Shown: positions 1-10,026 of the stretch, one piece after another
Numbering within the stretch: the stretch's first letter is position 1
Layout: every line of letters begins with the position of its first letter
Assembly: GCF_010093535.1 (NCBI RefSeq)
Contig: NW_022985185.1
Span: forward strand, 801,256 to 865,255
Direction of reading: 5' to 3'
From: Lindgomyces ingoldianus
Taxonomy: Eukaryota; Ascomycota; Dothideomycetes; Pleosporales; Lindgomycetaceae
DNA length: 64,000 bases
Made by a program: the position numbers and the translations under genes
The notes under the pieces: generated by a model
Database searches by the model: none
Seen by the model: the letters and a program-made list of their open reading frames with translations, nothing else
What the model was told of the DNA's origin: nothing

Positions 1-433
1 TGTCTGGATCTTGGATTTGGAACGTATGTGTAGTATTTTGGGGTACGGATCCATAATCTCCCACTGTTAAGAGACGAGCTTGAATTTCGTTACTATCCAC
101 CCCTGCTACTGCCACTGCATCCGAAGTCCAGAGTTGAAAACGGCCTTTGAGACAAAAGAAGTTCTCATGGTAGCTTTGGTGATGGTGAGGGAGGACACCA
201 AGGGCTGGAGAGGATGGGGAGGATGGGGAGGAAGTGCTGAGAAGAGAAAAGGCGCCACCACTTGATGCGCCGGTTACAGGGAATCGGTAGACTTGTTGGC
301 CTATGGCGACCGCTTGGGCGTTCGCATAGTGTTCAATAATGTAGGGTCGGACGAAGTTAGGGGCGCGATCGACGTAGAGGGGACTGCGGGTAGAAGCGAT
401 GTTTATTAATGCCGACGTCGTGATGATGAACAT
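1..433 (-). CDS. Quercetin 2,3-dioxygenase-like cupin, 3' end outside the window
   Basis: An open frame runs on the minus strand from an ATG at 433 to the left window edge, giving 144 codons with no stop. Fungal quercetinases are copper cupins that open the flavonol ring with release of carbon monoxide, and they are often secreted. The metal-site pattern of that family is visible: PHHHQSYHENF gives H83, H85 and E90 (H-x-H-x4-E), and NTTHTFQ gives the last ligand H136. The flanking stretches YRFPVTG, SSGGAFSLL and KGRFQLW are also typical. The E90-to-H136 distance is a few residues longer than in the Aspergillus enzyme. The start is the first ATG upstream of the conserved part; the short N-terminus MFIITTSALI is weakly hydrophobic and may be a poor signal peptide, or an upstream exon may exist. 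No intron is seen in this part. Substrate specificity cannot be told from sequence. Confidence 0.8.
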   Translation of the reverse strand, partial: MFIITTSALINIASTRSPLYVDRAPNFVRPYIIEHYANAQAVAIGQQVYRFPVTGASSGGAFSLLSTSSPSSPSSPALGVLPHHHQSYHENFFCLKGRFQLWTSDAVAVAGVDSNEIQARLLTVGDYGSVPQNTTHTFQIQDPD

Positions 434-1536
434 TACAGTACGCATGTTTCAGATAACTCATTCAAAAAGAAGGAATTCCGAGAGCCCGCAACCGAAGTAC
501 ATGGAAACACCGACCTTTTTAATTTCACAACAACATCTGCCATTCACCTTGATTTACACAAGGTTCCAATGCCGCGCTCGATGCCGTGAATCTCGCAATC
601 AAAGCTCGGAACTTAAAGCCAGGGCTGAGCAAGGAACACCTGCATCATCTCGGTGTGGAAGTGACGACACTTTGATCAAGGACAATGCTTCTTTTGGAGT
701 AGCCATCTACATGGGTAGGAACTCCGCATCGAGTGGGGTATTTCAACTGTCGTGTACATTTTGTAAGCGGCAAGAATTCTATTTACCATGCTTAACTTAA
801 GATCAGTCTTGAGGGATACTATGAGACATGTACTCCTGTGCGAACAACCAGGAGTGGTAACGACGTGGCGCGATGGTAAGAATAAAGTGCACAGAATGCG
901 GTCAAAGATTTACATTGGCATGGTCTCGGGATCGCAACAGGGATAACCCCCCACGTCAGGTTAAGCATATGGAAGTTGCCGTTCTCCACGATACCCAAGT
1001 ACTATCCCCACAAACGCGGGAAAGAGGCTCGGGACATCTTCAAGCGAGCGAGATGCTCGAGAGGCGTCATTACGTTCCAAGTGAAGTTCCCGCAGTGCAC
1101 AGATAGTGTCCACGGACATCACCAACAAGAAACACTTGAGAATTCAAATTCATTAAGGTATTTCTGATCCACAAAGCCGTGAGGCAGATAAACCCGAATC
1201 TCTCTAAAGAGACTATATACCATACGGGCGATTCAGCCTCCCTAGCGCCGTCCCGATGCTGCTTCTGTGAGCGGTAGATGCCGTCTCTTCAGAAAGTTCC
1301 AAAAGTATGAGTAGTTGAACGCCGGCTATGCATGCAGAAGGCTATAAGACAAAGGAAAAGTAATGTACAGAGTCCCAAAACTGAGAGCTTTGCCATGCCT
1401 TTCCAGGGCCAGCTGCTCTTCAGTTCGGGATATGCACTAGCTGGATGCTGTAGACGGCACGACGTTGCGTTTGCCTACACGTATCCAGTTGCATTCAAGA
1501 AAGAGTTGAGCTACGTTCAAAAATTTCAGGATGTCT
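434..1536. other. Intergenic stretch between the cupin gene and the PNUTS-like gene
   Basis: This 1.1 kb holds the upstream region of the cupin gene and the 3' side of the PNUTS-like gene, both on the minus strand. Several short open frames exist (for example 399-800 and 873-1106 on the plus strand), but none shows a recognisable domain, and I see no good splice-linked continuation. Base composition is ordinary, with no sign of RIP. Confidence 0.6.
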
Positions 1537-1801
1537 TCATTTAAGGCTTCGATCATGAATGAAAGTGCATTCATCGCCTTTGGCGCACTTGCCTTGTTGG
1601 AAGAATCGGCATGGTATGACTTTGTGCGGCACATCCCCCTGAAATCGCTCATTGAAACGATGATTCTTGTGGCCCTTTTGCTTTTTAAAGGAAGAGTGTC
1701 CTCGTTCGTGAGTGTCGTCCTCAGTACGCCAACGTTTCGTTCCTCCATTAGCTTGCTGGTTCCGCTGTGGTTGCTGCGTCTGTTGGTAGCTTGAGTTGTT
1801 T

Positions 1802-1834
<33 letters not shown>

Positions 1835-4800
1835 GGTTGGGGTTGTTGGAAGGGTTGTGGAAATGGCCAGGCCGTGAGAGGAGGTGGGAAGGAGGCCCCG
1901 CCACTAGGAGCAGTCATTTGCGCAAGAATAGCCGCCAAGTCAAACCCAGCTTGTTGAGCCGCCGCTGGTTGTTGTGGAACTGGGGGTTGGGCCGGAGCTT
2001 GCTGCTGAGGCAATGCACTCAAAGCTCCAAGAATGGCTGAGAGGTCGGGTACCGGGGTTCCCGTTTGCTGAGGTGGTGCATAAGCGGGCTGGCCTGCTGT
2101 AGCCTGAGGTGTGCTTTGTGGTATAGCGTGTTGCCGGAAGATGGCTTCTAAAGAGCTGAAGTCCGCTGCCTGGGCAGGCGCAGGTGCGGGTGGATTCGGG
2201 GAACGATTTACAACCCAGTCAGGCGGAGCCCCGAATTCAGTCACATTAATTGGCTGTTGTTCAGCCTGCTCAAGCGGTTCTCGAGGGGATGTCGGAATAT
2301 CAGACGGATGGGAATAGAAGACCATCAATGTTGAGTTCTCACGAAGCTGATTGGCCTCTTTCTCTGGAGACATGGGCTTATTCGTGCCACCGCCATATGG
2401 CTCAAAGTTCCGTTGTCGCTCCTCAGAATCAATGCGGCTAAAATCTACGTACGTAGGATCGATCCATGGGCGATAGCTCTGTTCAGGCTCGTCGTCATCC
2501 TCCTCATAGTCCATATCCTTGTGCTGTTTGAACATGCGGCCTTCGCCCCCGATGTCGCCCGCATCGCGAACAAGACTCTCATCATGACCAATTTCCTCCT
2601 CCGGATCATGATGGAAGTATCGAATGTCGACTAAAGTAGAATCCGGGCGGAAACTAACGCGCAGATGCCTCCTAGACTCTCTTCGCAAACGTTTGGCTTT
2701 CTCCTCTGCAGTCTCGGGTGGGAGCTGTTTCTCCGGTTTCGGAGGCGCTGCGGGTTCTTCCTTCTGCTTAAGAAGGCTGGCCATTGTCTCTGCGAAGGAA
2801 AATGCAGGTTTGGCTACTGCAGCGGGTGCTGGCTTTTTAGCTACGACATTAGCAGTCTTCTGCTGGGGGGTCGACTTTGTGGTAGATGCGGGAGTAGCGG
2901 TGGGAGAAGTTTTCTTGCTCGCAGCGTTGAGCGTCGAGAAGAATGTTGAAGGCTTGTTGACCACTTGGTTGCCTCGAACCTTCATAGGTGCTACGGTAGG
3001 TCTCTCACCAGGACGTTTCTGGGCGCCGATAGAGGCGGTAGCAATTTTGGTTTCCGTCGTCGCTGGTGTCGGCTTTTTTGCTTGGCCTGTAGTAGGAGCG
3101 GCAGGATTGGGCTTCTTTATAGTGGAAGGTTCAGCTGATGCGCGCTTGCCACCTCTAGTGTCCATGGGCTCCTCCTGAGGCGGTGAGCTCACCTTCGGCT
3201 TCTTAGACCCAGCGGCAGCACCATCGATAGTTTGCTGAATGAGTTCTTTATTGTGGTCGCTCGCTCCCTTCTTCATGGAATTGAGTGCCTTGATGACCTT
3301 AGTCTCCTCCAGGAGCTCGTTAGTTAAGGTGCCTTTGCAGCGAGATAGGACTTCATAGATGCGTGAAGAGAGAGATCCGTTGTAATCTTGCGCTTTGAAT
3401 CGGTTGGCTAGAAACTGGTAGCACAGGTAGAGGAAGGCCTTGACCTGGCCAAGATTGTAGAGAATATCAGGGTGGCCATGGGAGAGAGCAGTCTGCAGGG
3501 CAGCCTCAAGCAAATCCCTTTGACTGGTGACACGGCTTTTGAGGACGGGAAGTTCCTTCGTTTTCTTTTGCTCCTCCGCCTCCGAGACAGCCTTGCTATC
3601 CACTCTCCACCGTTTTTGGATGGTTGCGAGGACCTCCCAGAACTGGTGAAGACCGGCTTTGATCTTTTCGGAGCTTGGTTTCGACTTTCGCGGGAGCCAT
3701 ATGGCTTTGATTACGTCATAGCGGACAGCTTCAGCAGGTCCATCAGGCCGTGCGGCAGGCAAAGGAGAGGTCTCTTCTTCATCGTCATCGCTGGAGTAAT
3801 CGCTACTATCATCATCTGAATCTGAAACACTATCGCTATCAGATACCTCCTCCCGCTTGAGGGTGGACGGGCTACCAGCACTGGTTCTGCTCCCTGGGGC
3901 TGCATTTAGGCGGAATGATTTCGTGGACACCGATTTCTTGGAGAGTTTGGCCAGGACTTTCTTGTCACCAATTTTCTTCAGATCACGCACCGAGGAGCGG
4001 GCGTTGTACTGTGGCAGTGCGGCTACACTCGGGTTAGATATTGCAGAAAACATAGACTGCTCTAGCAGCAAAGTTGGCTTACATCGATTAAGGGCGGTAT
4101 TCACTTGTTGTGCGCCAATTGTCACGAATTTATTCAGTGGAGTAGAATTAGTGGCTTTTGCCAGGGCAGAAGAGTTAATGAGAACGAATCCACCAGCCGT
4201 CACCCCCTTTGGTACCTCGAACTTTATATTGTTCACCAACTGCTGTTGCTGCTGCTGCATAGCCAACGGCGTCGACGCCGCACGTTGAGAGAACATCTCT
4301 GTTGTGCTTTTGGGCACCTGCGAAGATCTCAGTCGGTCAATCATTATGGAAGGGACGAGCGTTCAGTGCTTACCTGAAAGGATGACACGGTTTTGGCCGC
4401 ATTAGAAACTGGAGCTACATTCTGCTGTAGAGCTTGAGGAGCTACAGTACTAGGTTGGCCTTGTGGGGTGGCATTACGAGAGGGTATCTGATAGGGGGAA
4501 TGCCGTCGCATAGCCATAGGGTCGACCAAGGCTGGGTCGACGACGGGCGAATGTGCATAGCTGCCCACTGCGGCATGATTTCCGAACTGTCCGTATTGGT
4601 AGGGAGAGGGAGAAGCGTTGGGGTATCCGTGGCCAATGGCGTTGTAAGACTGTTGTGAGAATGTGTGAGGCCAGGACGGTGAATTGGATGTTTGGTGACC
4701 TGACTGCACGAAGCCGGGGTTGTGGGGGTTGAGTTGACTTTGGCTCCATGGGGGGGTGCCATACTGGTCAACGTTGCCAAACAGGTTGTCATAGCTAGGG

Positions 4801-4862
4801 TCGGTGTATATATTCTGGGTCGGCATGGAGAGGTGATCAGAGGGCACGTGATTCTGGGCCAT
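1537..4862 (-). CDS. PNUTS/Ppn1-like PP1 regulatory subunit with TFIIS-N-like domain and CCCH zinc finger
   Basis: Two exons, 4862-4374 and 4317-1537, are joined over a 56 nt GT-AG intron (4373-4318, phase 0) to give 1089 aa. The N-terminal 163 residues are rich in Q, P, S and N. A Ser/Asp/Glu-rich acidic tract (about 320-345) precedes a helical region at about 375-510 that resembles the TFIIS N-terminal (LW) domain. At 716-719 lies RVSF, followed by hydrophobic residues (VDIRYF), as in the RVxF plus phi-phi PP1 docking site of human PNUTS. The C-terminus carries a CCCH finger, C1066-x7-C1074-x5-C1080-x3-H1084. This domain order is that of PNUTS (PPP1R10), related to fission yeast Ppn1 and budding yeast Ref2, which bring PP1 to the 3'-end processing machinery in the nucleus and act on RNA polymerase II at termination. 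Conserved blocks are short, so the assignment rests on architecture. A poly-Q run at 993-1002 is coded by a CAG microsatellite. Confidence 0.82.
1803..1830. repeat. (GCT)9 microsatellite coding for poly-glutamine
   Basis: Nine uninterrupted GCT units on the plus strand read as CAG glutamine codons in the PNUTS-like gene (residues about 993-1002). The tract sits in a low-complexity Q/P/N linker before the zinc finger, so length changes would keep the frame. Confidence 0.95.
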
Positions 4863-6040
4863 GGTGGCGGTGCAGGATAATTTGACAGGGGATTTCGCTA
4901 AGACTGCCGTGACCGGCTTGTCTGCTTATTGGCTCTCCCCAACAGACGAGGATTATGCAGACAACGCAAGGTGCACTAAGCGCCAAACTGGCGTGTTGCA
5001 CTTCACAAAGAGCGTAAAAGTAACCGATTCGGGGTTGCGAGGAAAGGAATGGCCAGTAATACTTCCAGATACGGGTGAAGTGCGAGCCCGATGAGCGCTG
5101 AGTCCTTGGTTCTGCAGACTCCCCCAGGGCCGTTTTCGCGAGTCCTCAGAGTTTGCGGGGGGTACAGCAGTCTGGCAAGTCGTAAGAGTTGGCCTGACGC
5201 GCAAAAGGAGACTCGTGTCTCAACAATTCCCCAAATGCCGCGATGCTGCCCACGATCTCTCGCCTTGGTTTTTGGTTTTTGGTTTTAATAGGAGCGGCAC
5301 GAGGCCTTGCGCTTAATTGAGTGGGAGACACTGCTGATGCGTCACTTGCTCGACTGCGCACCTTCACGCACACGCACACGACGGCCGCTGCGCTGACTCC
5401 CCTGAGACACGCGCTGGTCGTCTGTCGTCTGCCAAAAGCTGCTTAAGCCTTGTGCGATAGCCTTGGCCAGCCCTCTTGATGCGAGACCCGATGGATGGTC
5501 GATGGAGCTGTGTTAGCAGTTGTAACTGGAAGTGTCACTCTGCTGCCTTTCCCGACCGCGACTGCGAGTGCGAGCCCGCACAACAGCGCCCGCCAACTGC
5601 CTGAACGCTGCACGCCACTTTTCCCGCTGCGAGGAACGGTAAAATTGATCTAAGATCAGAAGCAGACACCCTTATTAGTGGGCTTGGGGTCACTGAGAAG
5701 TGGCATGGGGGATAAAGGGAAGAAGGACGGATGTTGTGGGTGTGAGAGTGTGTTGGAGGAGAGAAGGAGGATGGCGAGGGCGGGCGACTTGAAAAGGACG
5801 CCAGTAGGCTTGGCGCTTAAGGCATGCTAGGCCGCAATGGGCCGGGCTCGTCAAGCGTGAAAGCTGTCCACGGATAACGCCAAAGGTAGAACCACGATTG
5901 TGGTAAAGTGGCCACAATTATCTACGACCCTTACTCTCACAGACACTCTGAACGCTACCTGCGCTTACACTCGACCGCTCCCCTTTACTTGCACATGAGG
6001 TGACGTGCATGTTGGCGGGCGCCAGCGAGAAGCAATCGCT
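4863..6040. promoter_or_regulatory. Divergent intergenic region between the PNUTS-like gene and sly1
   Basis: The two start codons face away from each other across 1.18 kb, so both promoters must lie here. Several CACGCACACG-like runs (about 5360-5385) and pyrimidine-rich patches are visible, but I cannot assign a specific binding site or TATA element. Short open frames within it (such as 4861-5094) look like chance. Confidence 0.6.
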
Positions 6041-8594
6041 ATGGCTACTCTTCGAGATCGCCAAATAGGTACAGTACCTTTCTGGCTGACTGCGGCCTAT
6101 CCTAATTCTGCTTCACAATCCTTAGTGTATTCACTGACACTGCCGCCCTGCAGCCTTTATTGAGCGCATCCTCAACCTCAACGTGCAGACCCAGCCCGCC
6201 GATGCCCATCATGACGCGAACGTCAACGGCCTGCTTCCCGCGAACTCCCCAATACTCTCGGAGTCCGGCCAGCCGATATGGAAGGTGAATCATTGCTATA
6301 TAAATCACAGAGAGGTAGAGTCTGACAGAACTAGGCTCTCGTGTTCGACGATATGGGGCGGGATGTTATATCCAGCGTCTTGAGAGTTAACGACCTGCGG
6401 GCATGGGGGGTACCACAACCCCTTCCCACATATCTAACTACTACACTAATATTCAACTACTAGGTTACAATACATCTCAACATCAACACCACAAGACACG
6501 CCATCCCCGATGTACACATGTCCTATCTCCTTGAATAATTACAATCTAACAAATGCAGGTACCAGTCATATACCTCGTGGAGCCCACTCCCACAAACCTC
6601 CAGATAATAACCTCTGACCTCTCCCGCAACCTCTACTCCCCCGCGTACATCAACTTTCTGTCCTCAATTCCTCGGCCACTCCTTGTAAGCACTCGCATGT
6701 GAAGACGTGGGCAAGGGTTGACATCGTGAAGGAAGACTTTGCAGCACAAACCGTAGCCTCGGGGACTTCGGAGCACCTGGCTCAGATATACGACCAGTAC
6801 CTGAATTTTATCGTCTCCGAGCCGGACCTATTTTCTCTTGGAATGGATGGGGCATATGGCACTCTTAACAGTGCGCGGACATCCGATCAGGAGTTGGATG
6901 CGGCTGTGGACCGAATCGTGACTGGACTCTTTTCAGTAACAGTAACAATGGGGACAATACCTATAATTCGATGTCCCAAAGGGGGCGCTGCGGAACTCAT
7001 CTGTGCCAAGCTAGATCGCAAACTCCGAGACCACATCCTGAACTCGAAAACGAATCTTTTCTCCGGCGGTGATCAGAAATCTTCCCCAGCTATAGGGTCT
7101 CGGCCAGTGCTCATCATTGGTATAAAGTACCTGCCCTTTGCTTAGAGAGCTCGCGTCTAACCTTGGCTATAGTTGACCGAAACGTGGATTTGATTCCCAT
7201 GCTAAGCCACTCGTGGACGGTACGCTCCTCCGATTGCACTTTCTGATGCAGATTAACTAACATGCGAGAAGTATCAAAGCCTGATCTACGACGTGCTCTC
7301 CATGCACCTCAATAGGATTACCATGTCCGTGCCAGTCGATGATAACAACCCAGAGAAAGGAACGAAAAAACAATCCTACGATCTGACAAGTTCGGATTAT
7401 TTCTGGCTACGAAATGCCTCGCTGCCATTTCCTCAAGTCGCAGAAGACATTGACACCGAATTAACAAAATACAAGGAGGATGCGAGTGAAGTGACGAAGA
7501 AGACTGGCGCTTCATCACTAGAAGATTTGCAGATGGACACTAGCCAATCTGCTGCGCATTTGAAGGCGGCAATCACGTTGTTGCCAGAGCTGAGAGAACG
7601 GAAGTCAACTCTTGATATGCACATGAACATTCTTGGTGCACTATTAAAAGGCATCAAAGGTATGGCTGCTAAGTCATTCAAATGCTGTTCATCTCTAATC
7701 ACCGTACAGATCGTCAACTAGACGAATACTTTCAACTTGAAGAAAACATTACGAAGCAAACAAAAGCCCAAGTAATGGACCTCATCAAGGACGGTAACAA
7801 AGGAAGCGAGCCCCTGGATAAGCTAAGACTATTTTTGCAATGGTACATTGATTTTCTCAATTGAAAGACTGCAGCTAACAGCACCCAGGTATCTAAGTAC
7901 CGAACAAGACGTATCTCGGGCCGATCTCGAAAGTTTCACACAAGCCCTAGAAGCCGCGGGAGCCGACACAACCTCTATCAAATACATCAAGACGGTCTGG
8001 CAACTCACCCGTATGACCATGATATCTTCAGCCCCCACCCAATCCACGCAAAATACGAACGAGCTATTCCGAGGCTTCAGTAGTCTCTCATCCCGCGTCA
8101 CCGACCGCTTTAAGGACGCCGGTCTCGGCGCCAATCTCGAAGGCCTAGTCTCAGGCATCAAAAACTTTCTCCCCGCAAATAAGGACCTCACTCTAACCAA
8201 GATCACCGAATCCCTCATGGACCCGCAGAATGCTTCTTCGTCCGCCATCTCAAAGACTGAAAACTACCTCTACTTCGATCCTCGATCAGCCAATGCGCGC
8301 GGAACTCTCCCCCCTGCTAGCCAAGCGCGAAATCAGCAAAGCACAGTTGGAAGGGGTATTGAGGCGAGCTTTGGACAGAGGAGGCAGGGGTTCAGCGAGG
8401 CCATTGTGTTTACGGTAGGCGGCGGGAGCATGGATGAGTATGGGAACTTACAAGAGTGGGCGAAGAGGAGTAGTGTAGGCGGTGCAGCGGGTACCGGGCA
8501 GAAGAGGAGAATCGTGTATGGCAGTACGGCATTGCTCTCAGCGACCCAATTTGTGAAAGAAGATCTAACGAGGTTGGGGGAGGAGAGCATGTAG
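6041..8594 (+). CDS. sly1: Sly1, Sec1/Munc18-family protein of ER-Golgi vesicle fusion
   Basis: Ten exons: 6041-6068, 6154-6284, 6335-6409, 6464-6511, 6559-6684, 6732-7119, 7173-7219, 7272-7659, 7710-7842 and 7889-8594. They sum to 2070 nt, or 689 aa, close to the 666 aa of yeast Sly1. All nine introns are 46-85 nt and GT-AG. The start gives MATLRDRQI, the family N-terminus. Other Sly1 hallmarks in order are [15 protein letters not shown] (57-71), VIYLVEPT (97-104), [30 protein letters not shown] (about 259-278), [13 protein letters not shown] and, near the C-terminus, [15 protein letters not shown]. Sly1 is cytosolic. It binds the syntaxin Sed5 and assembles SNARE complexes for ER-to-Golgi and intra-Golgi fusion, and it is essential in yeast. 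No lesion is seen. Because the gene is so finely split, single-exon calls would report it as four unrelated fragments. Confidence 0.95.
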
Positions 8595-10026
8595 GCTGCT
8601 GGAGAGGAGCTACTTCACAGTGTTTTGACAAGGCTGTGCTGAGTAGACTAGGCAGGTATCTGGGTGCACCAAAGAACGAATGCCAGCTTGTCTTCCCAAG
8701 GGACACCCATCCTGGATGCGCGAAATGTCATACAGACACAAACCTGTGCGCCAACAGATCAATAACGACTCTTACTATCAAACCGTCATCAAATTTAACC
8801 TTGAGTCAGCCATAAAAGCGTGAGAATCCGTGGCTATTTGTTTACTTCACGCATTCAACAAACCACCATCCCTTACAATCCCCCTTTCTCTGATCTACTT
8901 CCGTAGAATCCTCCTTTCCTAAATTAGTGCTCCACTATTACAGCCGTCACAAACAACCTTTCGAGAAATGGAGTCAACATCACCTGAACTTGATGTAGGT
9001 CGCAGTAACGCCTAAATTCAAGTTTTTCACCCTTTTGGAGAAGACGCAGTCCCTAGACTCCTAGTTAATATAAATTAGCCTGCGGTCAGGATCGAATTTG
9101 CTATTAACAGCAATTTAGATGCTATAGAAGAGGCATTAACAACAGGCCAATAAGATATCAAAACGAACAGGGAATAACGTTCAAAAGAGGGCAATCTACA
9201 ACTCTTCTGTTGCCTATAAGGACGAACGCAATCACGCACAAGGTCACATGACTCTCACTAGCAGGCCCAGTCCCTGTATCGTTATGTTTCTTTGATATTG
9301 TCTGTAGCAGTGGTATTCATAGGCGGGCCGAATATAGGCCAGATTCATGGATGTGGAGCCCACAGACTTAGGCGCAGCAGTTTTAGCAAACCAAAAGTCG
9401 GTAAATATATTCCATTGTTATAGCTATCCTATGTGCGTATGACAAACACTATTGTGTGCTATATATTTTGAAATTTTACCTCGTAATTTCTTAATCCAGA
9501 AAATTCACTACATAACTTGAGAATTCTACAAGTTTGGTTAAGAGGGGGTGTTCTTTTTAGCTATCACCCCCTAACATGGGCACTAACTAGTCCATCAGCA
9601 GGGAGCCCGCCCATGCAGGACACTAGCCTGTAGGCGCTAGGCCTTCTTCTGCACTGTTATTAAGACTTTCTCACACCAGATATCCAGCGGCTCATTCTCC
9701 GGCCTTCTTTGCTCCTTTTGGATTAGTCAGGCCTCTACGATGGCAATCCTCTCGTGTGGCTGCACGCTTGTTCTCTAGGTATTCAACGAATCGCAGTTGG
9801 CATGAGAATGGACATGGGAAGTTCGGACACGACAGACAACCTATAGGAGAGGAGCACAGTTCACAGCAGGTGGCGCAGCACGATCGCCGCTACAAAGCCC
9901 AGTTTCAGCTTTGTCCCGTCTCAATATTGATAACACCCACCTTTCCTCCAAGCCGCTAGCATCCCACTTTAGTACCACGCTTTCACAATACACATATCGA
10001 ATACCCCAGGACGGCTCGAGAACAAA
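8595..10026. other. Intergenic stretch downstream of sly1
   Basis: This 1.4 kb holds the 3' side of sly1 and the upstream part of the broken DUF6536 gene. One short plus-strand frame at 9756-9959 has no recognisable domain. Around 9400-9560 the sequence is somewhat AT-rich. I see no RNA gene or repeat that I can support. Confidence 0.55.

Noticed and set aside
399..800. 133-codon plus-strand frame
   Set aside because: It overlaps the start of the cupin gene on the other strand, shows no domain and has atypical composition for a protein; chance.
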